Below, one piece after another: positions 27,566 to 35,787 of a stretch of 64,000 nucleotides of DNA; the stretch's first letter is position 1, and every line of letters starts with the position of its first letter. Origin of the DNA: Tsuneonella amylolytica (GTDB lineage: Bacteria > Pseudomonadota > Alphaproteobacteria > Sphingomonadales > Sphingomonadaceae); the NCBI RefSeq assembly GCF_003626915.1, contig NZ_CP032570.1, positions 682,001 to 746,000 on the forward strand. Direction: 5' to 3'. A model generated the notes under the pieces. It saw nothing but the letters and a program-made list of their open reading frames with translations. It ran no database searches and was not told the origin of the DNA. The translations under genes and the position numbers were made by a program.

Positions 27566-28369
27566 TCACCGCCCCGCGCTGAACGCCGCGCGATAGGCCG
27601 GCTTTACAGCATTCAGCATCTTTGCCGTCATCGGAAAATCGAGTTCGTAGGCCCCTTCCGCATAGGATCCCGCCACGTAGGGCCCGTACCAGACTGTGAT
27701 CCGGTCGAAGGTCTTGCCGTTGGACGACCCCACCAGCACGGTCGCCTCGTCCAAGGAGGGGCAGGCGGGAAAGATGGGGTCCGCGCCTTGCGCGGCGATC
27801 TCCATCCCCTTGCGCTCCCGCTCCGCATTGAGCGACCGGCACAATGTATCACCCATTGCCGAGCCCAGCGTGGCGGCCGACGTGAACAGCTCTTCGGACG
27901 GGAACGACCGGTCCGCCTTCTTGTCCCAGATCAGTCCGGTCAGGCCGTACATCCCGTGCGCCCCGCCGGTGTAGGTGGCGAATGAGTTGGACAGGCTGAG
28001 ATAGTCCGGAAGGTCGGCCACGACCTGCCACTTGTTCGACAGGCTGTGCGGGTTGAAGGGAAAATCGTTCTCCTGCCGGTCGGCCTTTTCGGCTTCGGCC
28101 GCCTTCAGCATCTCGTTCCGCGACCGCCGTGCATCGGCCTCGATCTTCGCGGCGAGTTCGGGGATCGCGCCGACTTGGGCCGGATAGGACAGTTCGTAGC
28201 TGAAGACGTCCGTCTCCTCCTTCACCGATTTCGCCGCGCCGGCCGCCCCGGTCGCGCTCGCGCTCGCCATCGCATCGACGGTCACGCCCGTGCGCTCCGC
28301 GACCTCGGCGGGCGAGGAACAGGCGGCGCAGGCCAGCGTAACGAAGGCAGCGAACCGGTGATGCGGCAT
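27566..28369 (-). CDS. Secreted DUF3298/DUF4163-type protein
   Basis: 267 aa, exported: hydrophobic N-terminus HRFAAFVTLACAACSS with cysteines that could serve as a lipidation site (lipobox is imperfect). The mature part has the DUF4163/DUF3298 pattern: VFSYELSYP near residue 60, the TGGAHG motif with SNSFATYTGGAHGMYG, and a C-terminal WYGPYVAGSYAEGAYE stretch where such proteins end (RsiV/PdaC-like fold). In RsiV this fold binds lysozyme; no such role can be shown here. RBS GGAGAA 7 nt upstream. Divergent from the leucyl aminopeptidase with only 35 nt between starts. Confidence 0.8.
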   Translation of the reverse strand: MPHHRFAAFVTLACAACSSPAEVAERTGVTVDAMASASATGAAGAAKSVKEETDVFSYELSYPAQVGAIPELAAKIEADARRSRNEMLKAAEAEKADRQENDFPFNPHSLSNKWQVVADLPDYLSLSNSFATYTGGAHGMYGLTGLIWDKKADRSFPSEELFTSAATLGSAMGDTLCRSLNAERERKGMEIAAQGADPIFPACPSLDEATVLVGSSNGKTFDRITVWYGPYVAGSYAEGAYELDFPMTAKMLNAVKPAYRAAFSAGR

Positions 28370-28404
28370 TGGAATTCTCCGGACAGGCACTAGGTGGACC
28401 GTAC

Positions 28405-29817
28405 ATGAGCAAAAGCACCGAAACGATCCAGCCCGCCCTCGTCCAGGCAGACCGCGGGCAGGCCGGAATCGCCATCCACCTCGTGAACAAGGACGGGTTC
28501 GGCGACTGGGCGAAGAAGCTGACGAAGGGGCAGCGCGCCGCGCTGGAGGCGCAGAAGTTCACCGGCGGCGGAGATCAGGTGGCGATCGTTCCCGAAGGCG
28601 ACGGATGGTTCGCGGTCGGCGGCGTTGCCGATCCGGCGAATCTTTCGAGCTGGTGCCTCGCCAAGCTGGCCGAGGCTCTGCCCGAGGGGACTTACCGCGT
28701 GGACGGCCGCGAGCCGGGCCCCGCGCTGTTCGGCTGGCAGACCGCGCAGTACCGCTTCACCCGCTATCGCGACGACACCGATGCCGCGGGCCCGCGCGTG
28801 CTGCTGACGAAGGATGCAAGGGCGATCGAGCCGGCGCAGGCCGAGGCGCGCGCGACGTGCAAGGTCATGGACCTCGTCAACACGCCGGCCGAGGACATGG
28901 GCCCCGCCGCCCTGGAGGCCGAGGCCGAGGCGCTGGCTAAGGCGCACAGGGCCACGCTTTCGGTGACGAAGGGCGAGACGCTGGAGCGCGAATACCCGAT
29001 GGTCCACGCAGTCGGCCGCGCCGCCGCGCGCGAGCACGCACCGCGCCTCATTCACGTCACTTGGGGCAAGGAAAGCGACCCCGTGCTGGCGATCGTCGGC
29101 AAGGGCGTGTGCTTCGATTCGGGCGGGCTCGACATCAAGGGCGCCAGCGGCATGGCGCTGATGAAGAAGGACATGGGCGGCGCGGCGCACGCGCTGGCGC
29201 TCGCGGGCTTGATCATGGGCGCGGGGTTGAAGGTGCGGCTGCACCTGCTGGTGCCCGCGGTGGAGAACGCGATTTCGTCGAACGCCTTCCGCCCCGGCGA
29301 TGTGCTGAACAGCCGCAAGGGGCTGACGGTGGAGATCGGCAACACCGACGCCGAAGGGCGCCTGATCCTCGGCGATGCGCTGACGCGGGCGAGCGAGGAG
29401 AACCCCGACCTCATCATCGATTTCGCCACCCTCACCGGCGCGGCGCGCGTGGCGCTCGGCCCCGACTATCCCGCGCTGATGGCCCGGCGCGACGAGACCG
29501 CCGCCGCGCTGATCGAGGCGGGCAAGGCGCACGACGACGAACCGTGGCGGCTGCCCCTGCCCGAGGCCTATGCCGAATGGCTGAAGTCCGACATCGCCGA
29601 CACCAACAACGCGCACGGCAACGCCTTCGCCGGTGCGAGCGTGGCGGGCCTGTTTCTCGACAAGTTCGTTGGCGCCAAGGATGACGGAACGCCTATCGAC
29701 TGGGCGCACTTCGACACGTTCGCCTGGCGCCCCGCCGCCAAGCCCGGCCGGCCCAAGGGCGGCGCCGCCTACGGCCTGCGCGCCGCGTGGCACATGCTGC
29801 AGGCCCGCTACGGCTGA
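28405..29817 (+). CDS. Leucyl aminopeptidase family protein (M17)
   Basis: 470-aa zinc/manganese aminopeptidase. N-terminal regulatory domain (about 1-150), C-terminal catalytic domain with KGVCFDSGGLDIK (metal-binding Lys and Asp), MKKDMGGAA and the family signature NTDAEGRL. Start ATG 28405; an in-frame codon 36 nt upstream overlaps the divergent gene and is less likely. Probable role: cytoplasmic peptide turnover. Sequence is closer to the PepB/sphingomonad M17 branch than to PepA (no DNA-binding extension visible). Confidence 0.94.
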   Translation: MSKSTETIQPALVQADRGQAGIAIHLVNKDGFGDWAKKLTKGQRAALEAQKFTGGGDQVAIVPEGDGWFAVGGVADPANLSSWCLAKLAEALPEGTYRVDGREPGPALFGWQTAQYRFTRYRDDTDAAGPRVLLTKDARAIEPAQAEARATCKVMDLVNTPAEDMGPAALEAEAEALAKAHRATLSVTKGETLEREYPMVHAVGRAAAREHAPRLIHVTWGKESDPVLAIVGKGVCFDSGGLDIKGASGMALMKKDMGGAAHALALAGLIMGAGLKVRLHLLVPAVENAISSNAFRPGDVLNSRKGLTVEIGNTDAEGRLILGDALTRASEENPDLIIDFATLTGAARVALGPDYPALMARRDETAAALIEAGKAHDDEPWRLPLPEAYAEWLKSDIADTNNAHGNAFAGASVAGLFLDKFVGAKDDGTPIDWAHFDTFAWRPAAKPGRPKGGAAYGLRAAWHMLQARYG

Positions 29818-29880
29818 AACTTGCCGTCAGCCTCGCGGCGCTATAAGCGCCCGCACGATGAAGCGGGGCAACCTCCTGCC

Positions 29881-30228
29881 GTGACCGAAACGGCGCCATA
29901 TCCCTTGCCGGAAGGGCAGCTGTCGCTGTCCGGTCCGCGCGAGCGCCCGGCGACGGGTACGCTGCCCATCCGCGGCGACCTCGCACACATCGCGCTCGCC
30001 GAGACGTACCTGTGCGCGCACTATGTCGTGCCGCAACTGCGCACCATCGGCCAAGGCGGAGCGACCCTGCTGTGCCAGCCGCGCGAGGGATCGGACGAGG
30101 TGACGACCCTTGCCGAAGGGACCCGGGTCGAGGCGCTCGACTACGCCGGTCCGTGGTGCTGGATCTGCCTGGGTCCGCAGGGGCCGTCGGGCTACGTCCC
30201 CCTCAGCGCGCTCGTCATCGAGGGCTGA
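29881..30228 (+). CDS. Bacterial SH3-domain protein
   Basis: 115 aa from a GTG; no signal peptide. The C-terminal two thirds read as a bacterial SH3-like barrel: PIRGDLAHIALAETY, a Val-Val-Pro beta strand, GTRVEALDYAGPWCWI, then SGYVPLSALV. Ligand unknown. There is no good Shine-Dalgarno; the GTG overlaps the stop of an 8-codon frame at 29858-29884, which may or may not matter. It ends 4 nt before argC, so the two are probably co-transcribed. Confidence 0.7.
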   Translation: MTETAPYPLPEGQLSLSGPRERPATGTLPIRGDLAHIALAETYLCAHYVVPQLRTIGQGGATLLCQPREGSDEVTTLAEGTRVEALDYAGPWCWICLGPQGPSGYVPLSALVIEG

Positions 30229-30232
30229 GAGC

Positions 30233-31165
30233 GTGCCGACGCGCGTGTTCATCGACGGCGCGGCGGGAACGACCGGGCTCGAGATCGCCGACCGGCTTGC
30301 GGGCCGAGCCGAGTTCGAAATGGTCGCGCTGGCTGGCGACCGGCGCAAGGATTCCGCCGCCCGCCGCGAGGCGCTGAACGGAGCCGACTTCGCCGTCCTG
30401 TGCCTGCCCGACGATGCCGCGCGCGAGGCCGTGGCGCTGATCGACCCGGCCAGCCCGGTGCGGGTGATCGACGCATCGAGCGCGCACCGCGTCAGCGGCG
30501 GGTGGACCTACGGCTTTCCCGAGATCGTCGGCCGCGATGCCGTCGCCGGTGCCGCCCGCGTCACCAATCCCGGCTGTTACCCCAGCGGGTTCATCGCGCT
30601 CGTCGCGCCGCTCGTTCGCGCGGGCCTGCTGCCGGCCGACTGGCCGTTCACAGTCAATGCAGTGTCCGGCTATTCGGGCGGCGGCAAGGGCCTGATCGAG
30701 CGGTTCGAGGCCGACCGCGACATCGCCTGGCGCGGCTACGCGCTGGGGCTGGGGCACAAGCACGTGGCCGAGATGCAGGTCCTGTGCGGCCTTGCTCATC
30801 CTCCGCTGTTCGCGCCCGCGGTCGTACCCGCGCACCGGGGCATGGTGGTCGAGGTTCCGCTCCCTCTCGCCGCGATCCCTGGCGCCGCGGGCGCGGACGC
30901 GCTGCGCGATTGCCTGGCCGCGTTCTACGACGGAAGCCCGATCGTGCGCTTGGGCGATACGCCCGAGGGCGGCGAACTGGTGCTGCGCCAATCGCGCGCG
31001 CCGTCGGACGGCATGGAACTACACGTCTTCGCCGCGCCCGACGGGTCGCAGGTCCGGCTGGTCGCGATGCTAGACAATCTCGGCAAGGGCGCGAGCGGCG
31101 CGGCGGTCCAGAACCTCAACCTCATGGCCGGCTTGAGCGAGACAGCGGGACTTCAACTGCCCTGA
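30233..31165 (+). CDS. argC: N-acetyl-gamma-glutamyl-phosphate reductase (type 2)
   Basis: NADPH-dependent third step of arginine synthesis. 310 aa from a GTG start; the shorter type 2 form. N-terminal IDGAAGTTGLEIADRL cofactor motif, the catalytic cysteine in TNPGCYPSG, NAVSGYSGGGKG, and the His in GHKHVAEMQ. The stop codon is inside a long inverted repeat that probably ends the transcript. Confidence 0.96.
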   Translation: MPTRVFIDGAAGTTGLEIADRLAGRAEFEMVALAGDRRKDSAARREALNGADFAVLCLPDDAAREAVALIDPASPVRVIDASSAHRVSGGWTYGFPEIVGRDAVAGAARVTNPGCYPSGFIALVAPLVRAGLLPADWPFTVNAVSGYSGGGKGLIERFEADRDIAWRGYALGLGHKHVAEMQVLCGLAHPPLFAPAVVPAHRGMVVEVPLPLAAIPGAAGADALRDCLAAFYDGSPIVRLGDTPEGGELVLRQSRAPSDGMELHVFAAPDGSQVRLVAMLDNLGKGASGAAVQNLNLMAGLSETAGLQLP

Positions 31166-31206
31166 TTTTAGGCACCCGCTGCCCGCATCTGCGGCAGCCT
31201 AAAATC
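31164..31206. terminator. Inverted repeat after argC, probable terminator
   Basis: GATTTTAGGC (31164-31173) pairs perfectly with GCCTAAAATC (31197-31206); inside are further complementary GCTGCC/GGCAGC segments. The stem begins within the argC stop codon. The A/T-rich base of the stem gives a short run of Ts on both strands, as in bidirectional terminators. Confidence 0.55.
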
Positions 31207-31272
31207 GCACGCTTCGGAATGTTGCCCGTACGGGCCCCTCGCCTCACCGAATCTTGCCCAGCCACCCTTTGA

Positions 31273-31710
<438 letters not shown>

Positions 31711-31783
31711 ATTCGTGGCGCCGGCCCTGGCGTCGCTCCACTCCCCACCCGCACCATCCAGCGGGCCATCCAAGAGGTAAGAC

Positions 31784-33193
31784 ATGTCGAAAGCCAAGGA
31801 CGTCATCAAGCAGATCGAAGAGAACGAGGTCGAATGGGTCGACCTGCGCTTCACCGATCCGCGCGGCAAGTGGCAGCACCTGACGATGGTTTCCAGCGTG
31901 CTGGGCGAGGACGAGCTCGAGGACGGCCTCATGTTCGACGGTTCGTCGATCGGTGGCTGGAAGGCGATCAACGAAAGCGACATGATCCTGAAGCCCGATC
32001 TCGAGCGGGTCTACATGGACCCGTTCAGCGCGACCCCGATGATGATCGTGTTCTGCGACGTCGTCGAACCGTCCACAGGTGAATGGTACGCCCGCGACCC
32101 CCGCTCGACCGCCAAGCGCGCCGAGAACTTCCTGAAGTCGACCGGCATCGGCGACACGATCTACGTGGGGCCCGAGGCCGAGTTCTTCATGTTCGACGAC
32201 GTGAAGTTCTACGACGGCTACGACGGTTCGGGCTACAAGCTCGACGACATCGAGCTGCCGACCAACACGGGCCGCGACTACGAAGGCGGCAACATGGCGC
32301 ACCGCCCGCGCGCCAAGGGCGGCTACTTCCCCGTCGCTCCGGTCGACAGCGCGGTCGACATCCGCGCCGAGATGGTCACGACCATGCTCGAAATGGGCCT
32401 GCCGTGCGACAAGCACCACCACGAAGTGGCCGCCGCGCAGCACGAACTCGGCCTCACCTTCGGCACGCTGGTCGAGACCGCCGACCGCATGCAGATCTAC
32501 AAGTACGTCGTGCACCAGGTCGCCCATGCCTACGGCAAGAGCGCGACGTTCATGCCCAAGCCGATCAAGGACGACAACGGCAGCGGCATGCACACGCACA
32601 TGTCGATCTGGGACGGCGGCAAGCCGCTGTTCGCGGGCAACGGCTATGCCGGCCTCAGCGACACCTGCCTCTATTTCATCGGCGGCGTCATCAAGCATGC
32701 CAAGGCGCTGAACGCCTTCACCAACCCGACGACCAACAGCTACAAGCGGCTGGTCCCGGGTTTCGAGGCGCCGGTGCTGCTCGCCTACTCGGCGCGCAAC
32801 CGTTCGGCATCGTGCCGTATTCCTTACGGCACTGGCGAGAAGGCCAAGCGGGTGGAGTTCCGCTTCCCCGACGCGATGGCCAATCCCTACCTCGCCTACG
32901 CCGCGCTGCTGATGGCGGGCCTCGACGGCATCCAGAACAAGATCCACCCGGGCGAGGCGATGGACAAGAACCTCTACGACCTGCCGCCGGCCGAACTGGC
33001 CGAAGTCCCGACCGTGTGCGGCAGCTTGCGCGAGGCGCTCGAGGCTCTGGAGGCGGATCACGAGTTTCTGCTGAAGGGCGACGTGTTCACCAAGGACCAG
33101 ATCGACGCCTACGCCGAGATCCTGTGGGCCGACGTCAGCCGTTGGGAAACCACGCCGAGCTCAGTCGAGTTCGACATGTATTACAGCGCGTAA
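31784..33193 (+). CDS. glnA: Glutamine synthetase type I (GlnA)
   Basis: ATP-dependent condensation of glutamate and ammonia; dodecameric cytoplasmic enzyme. 469 aa, usual for GSI-beta. Beta-grasp N-domain [22 protein letters not shown], metal-site EAEFFMFDD, and the ATP-binding [23 protein letters not shown] follows. The adenylylation tyrosine sits in the [10 protein letters not shown] motif near residue 398, so covalent control through GlnE and PII is expected. It forms an operon with glnB and ends in a strong terminator. Confidence 0.98.
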   Translation: MSKAKDVIKQIEENEVEWVDLRFTDPRGKWQHLTMVSSVLGEDELEDGLMFDGSSIGGWKAINESDMILKPDLERVYMDPFSATPMMIVFCDVVEPSTGEWYARDPRSTAKRAENFLKSTGIGDTIYVGPEAEFFMFDDVKFYDGYDGSGYKLDDIELPTNTGRDYEGGNMAHRPRAKGGYFPVAPVDSAVDIRAEMVTTMLEMGLPCDKHHHEVAAAQHELGLTFGTLVETADRMQIYKYVVHQVAHAYGKSATFMPKPIKDDNGSGMHTHMSIWDGGKPLFAGNGYAGLSDTCLYFIGGVIKHAKALNAFTNPTTNSYKRLVPGFEAPVLLAYSARNRSASCRIPYGTGEKAKRVEFRFPDAMANPYLAYAALLMAGLDGIQNKIHPGEAMDKNLYDLPPAELAEVPTVCGSLREALEALEADHEFLLKGDVFTKDQIDAYAEILWADVSRWETTPSSVEFDMYYSA

Positions 33194-33230
33194 GAAGCCC
33201 CGGCCCGCGGGCCGCTGGCGACCGAACAGA

Positions 33231-33265
33231 GGGGCCGTCCGGAGCGATCCGGGCGGCCCCTTTTC
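33231..33265 (+). terminator. Rho-independent terminator of glnBA
   Basis: 12-bp GC stem (GGGGCCGTCCGG, 33231-33242, with CCGGGCGGCCCC, 33249-33260; one G-U pair), 6-nt loop, then TTTTC. Confidence 0.9.
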
Positions 33266-33329
33266 GTTGTCCTACAGCGGTCTTTTCTGCCAGATGACGC
33301 CGCCTCTTTCCCACCCTGACGAGGCACAC

Positions 33330-33947
33330 ATGCACCGCAAGCCGATCTTCGATGCCGTCCGCAAGCTGCTCGGGCGGGGTTTCCTAACGCCCGAAATAGC
33401 GGCGCTCGATGCCGCGATCGACGCCGCCGGCGCCGCCCCCGCTCCGTTGCCCCTGGACAGTGTGACAGGTGTGACATCGGAGCCGGCGACCCGGTCCGTG
33501 AGCGAAGCGGGCATCACCCTCATCAAACGGTTCGAAGGGCTCGCTCACCAGCGCGAGGACGGTCTGGTGGAAGCCTATCCCGACCCCGGCACCGGCGGCG
33601 CGCCGTGGACCATCGGCTGGGGCGCGACAGGCCCGGGCATCCGCCGCGGCACCGTGTGGACCCGTGCCCAGTGCGATGCACGCCTGATCGACGACATCGC
33701 GCGCCATGCCGCCGACGTCGCCCGCGCGATCGGCGACGCACCGACGAGCCAGGGCGAGTTCGATGCTTTGGTCAGCTTTCACTACAACACCGGCGCGATC
33801 GCACGCGCGACCCTGACGCGGCGCCATCGCGAAGGAGACCGCGCCGCCGCGGCAGGTGAATTCGCGCGGTGGAACCGGGCGAGCGGCGGGGTGCTCGCCG
33901 GTCTCGTCCGCCGCCGTGCCGCGGAGGCAGCGCTCTACGCCGGGTAG
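33330..33947 (+). CDS. Phage-type lysozyme/endolysin (GH24)
   Basis: 205-aa glycoside hydrolase 24 domain protein that cleaves the MurNAc-GlcNAc bond. Catalytic Glu69 in KRFEGL, followed by an AYPDPG segment (D85) and TIGWG, the E-D-T arrangement of T4/lambdoid-type endolysins; ALVSFHYNTGA is also conserved. An N-terminal segment of about 55 residues (LGRGFLTPEIAALDAAIDAA) precedes the domain; no clear signal peptide. No holin or phage genes surround it, so it is an orphan, possibly a domesticated endolysin. Confidence 0.88.
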   Translation: MHRKPIFDAVRKLLGRGFLTPEIAALDAAIDAAGAAPAPLPLDSVTGVTSEPATRSVSEAGITLIKRFEGLAHQREDGLVEAYPDPGTGGAPWTIGWGATGPGIRRGTVWTRAQCDARLIDDIARHAADVARAIGDAPTSQGEFDALVSFHYNTGAIARATLTRRHREGDRAAAAGEFARWNRASGGVLAGLVRRRAAEAALYAG

Positions 33948-34046
33948 CCGCCAGCGGTATGAAAACAAAGGATATCGGACGGTTGTTTCTCGTTAATGGA
34001 ACCGGCTTCCGAGTCTTATCGTTGGTTGTGTCAAAGGAGCTTAACA

Positions 34047-35132
34047 ATGCGCAATTTCATGATCAGCGCGGCGGCCCTCGCACTTGCCGCGACCGGTGCT
34101 CAAGCCGACCCCGGCGGGGGCAAGGGCCCGGGAAACGGCAACGGAAACGGCAAGGGCAACGCCTCTGCAGCAAAAGTCGACAAGGGTCCCTCGATGAAGG
34201 CCGACCGCGGCCCCGCGAAGCAGGCCGATCGTGGTCCCTCGATGAAAGCCGACCGCGGCCCGTCGAAGCAGGCAGATCGCGGCCCCTCCATGCAGGCCGA
34301 CCGTGGTCCTGCGGCCAAGGCCGACCGTGGTCCTGCGGCCAAGGCCGACCGTGGTTCTGCGGCCAAGGCCGATCGTGGCCCTGCCGTGAAAGCCGAGCGC
34401 CGTGCGGAAGCCCAAGGCAATCGGGGCAACGGCAACGGTAACGGTAACGGAAACGCCCGCGCCGAAGACACCAACTATGTCCGTACCGATCGGGGCGCCG
34501 ACTACCGAGATGTCAATGTCCGCTACACCGGCTTCGATAGCCGGCAAACCGGCATCATCGACGGGTGCCCCCCGGGCCTCGCCAAAAAGAATAACGGCTG
34601 CACTCCCCCGGGCCTCGCGAACAACAGCAATTACGACTATCGCAGCGCCTACTATTCGCCGTCCTATTACGGCTACAACGGCATCGGCGACGGTCGCTAC
34701 TACTACGACGACGGCTACCTGTACCGGGTGAACAACACCGGCGGCATCTTGGGATACCTGCCGTTGCTCGGCGGCGCTCTTTCGGTCGGCAACCAGTGGC
34801 CGAGCTATTACCAGCCGGTCAGCGTGCCGGACTACTACCGGGAGTACTACAACCTCGGCTCGCCCAACAGCTATCGCTACGCGGACGACGTGCTCTACCG
34901 CGTCGATCCCAATACCTCGACGATCACCTCGATCGCCGCACTGCTGACGGGCGACCAGTTCCAGGTCGGCCAGCGGATCCCGAACGGATACGACGTCTAT
35001 AACGTCCCCTACGGCTATCAGGACCGATATTACGACAGCCCGGACTCCTACTACCGGTATTCGGACGGGTACGTGTACCAGGTCGATCCCACCACGCAGC
35101 TCATCCAGGCTGCCATCCAGCTGCTGACGTAA
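34047..35132 (+). CDS. Secreted repeat protein, octad array plus Tyr-rich RcnB-like repeats
   Basis: 361 aa, signal peptide MRNFMISAAALALAATGAQA. Residues 22-38 and 126-138 are Gly/Asn-rich linkers flanking an array of about nine 8-residue units of the form ADRGPxxK/Q (43-118). Next comes CPPGLAKK followed by CTPPGLA (174-191), seen in RcnB-family proteins, then Tyr-rich repeats of about 60 residues: YYYDDGYLYRVNNTGGI (218-234), YRYADDVLYRVDPNTSTI (276-293) and YYRYSDGYVYQVDPTTQLI (335-353), the last truncated. Very strong RBS (AAAGGAG). Function unknown; net-basic periplasmic or surface protein. Confidence 0.8.
   Translation: MRNFMISAAALALAATGAQADPGGGKGPGNGNGNGKGNASAAKVDKGPSMKADRGPAKQADRGPSMKADRGPSKQADRGPSMQADRGPAAKADRGPAAKADRGSAAKADRGPAVKAERRAEAQGNRGNGNGNGNGNARAEDTNYVRTDRGADYRDVNVRYTGFDSRQTGIIDGCPPGLAKKNNGCTPPGLANNSNYDYRSAYYSPSYYGYNGIGDGRYYYDDGYLYRVNNTGGILGYLPLLGGALSVGNQWPSYYQPVSVPDYYREYYNLGSPNSYRYADDVLYRVDPNTSTITSIAALLTGDQFQVGQRIPNGYDVYNVPYGYQDRYYDSPDSYYRYSDGYVYQVDPTTQLIQAAIQLLT
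34173..34401 (+). repeat. 24-bp coding tandem repeats (ADRGP octads)
   Basis: About nine in-frame repeats of 24 bp encoding K/Q-A-D-R-G-P-x-x units. Units 6-8 are nearly identical at the DNA level (CTGCGGCCAAGGCCGACCGT recurs), indicating recent slippage or unequal recombination; unit number is likely to vary between strains. Confidence 0.85.
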
Positions 35133-35142
35133 GAGGCCCGGC

Positions 35143-35718
35143 ATGGAAACGATGAAACCCCTCGCCGCCGCGCTCGCGCTGGCCGTGGTCGTTCCCTTAA
35201 GTGCCTGTTCGCAAGGCGAAACCACGACGACCGCGTCCGGCGAGACCGACAATGCGAACCAGACACTCGCGGCCGCGATCGGCGGTGCGCCGGGGCTGAC
35301 CACGGTGTCGGGCGCTCTGTCGGAGGCCGGCCTTGCCGACGTGTTCGACGGACCGGGCAGCTACACCGTGCTCGCGCCGGACGATGAGGCGTTCGGCAAG
35401 CTCGGTGACAAGGCCGCGACGCTGACCGACGAACAGCACCGCGCACAGCTCGTCGCCGTGCTGCGCGGGCATATCCTGCCCGGCAACGTGACCCCCGACG
35501 CAATCAGGAAGGCGATCGCCGCGAAGAAGGGCCCGGTCACCATGACCACCCTTGCCGACGGCACCGTCACCTTCAGCGAGAGCGGCGAGGACATCGCGGT
35601 TGCCGGCTCCGACGGGTCGAAAGCCATGATCGACGGTGCAACGATCACTGCCACCAACGGCGTGGTCCTGCCCATCGACGGCCTGCTCAAGAAAGCGGAC
35701 CCCGCGCCGGTCACCTGA
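35143..35718 (+). CDS. Fasciclin-domain lipoprotein
   Basis: 191 aa. Lipobox LSAC (Cys24) predicts outer-membrane or periplasmic anchoring. One FAS1 domain with its two signature blocks: YTVLAPDDEAFGKL (about 73-86) and, near the end, IDGATITATNGVVLPIDGLL. The FAS1 fold serves adhesion or binding in other organisms; function here unknown. It starts 10 nt after the Tyr-rich repeat protein and is probably co-transcribed. A second ATG 9 nt inside is an alternative start. Confidence 0.92.
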   Translation: METMKPLAAALALAVVVPLSACSQGETTTTASGETDNANQTLAAAIGGAPGLTTVSGALSEAGLADVFDGPGSYTVLAPDDEAFGKLGDKAATLTDEQHRAQLVAVLRGHILPGNVTPDAIRKAIAAKKGPVTMTTLADGTVTFSESGEDIAVAGSDGSKAMIDGATITATNGVVLPIDGLLKKADPAPVT

Positions 35719-35737
35719 CGCGCCGCGATTCCTAACA

Positions 35738-35779
35738 CGAAGACGCCCGGGACGGTCCGAACCGCCCCGGGCGTCTTCG
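35738..35779. terminator. Bidirectional terminator hairpin
   Basis: Perfect 14-bp inverted repeat CGAAGACGCCCGGG (35738-35751) / CCCGGGCGTCTTCG (35766-35779), with further CGGT/ACCG pairing inside. It lies between two convergent genes (fasciclin and tamB). Short T-runs only. Confidence 0.85.
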
Positions 35780-35787
35780 TATCCGCC

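Noticed and set aside
29858-29884. Eight-codon leader frame (ATG to TGA) overlapping the SH3 gene GTG
   Set aside because: No Shine-Dalgarno before it and nothing shows translation; the overlap may be chance.
33330-33947. Prophage remnant
   Set aside because: Only a single endolysin-like gene; flanks are glutamine synthetase and envelope genes, with no integrase, attachment sites or structural genes.
34173-34401. CRISPR-like array
   Set aside because: The units are 24-bp in-frame coding repeats without spacers of unrelated sequence.
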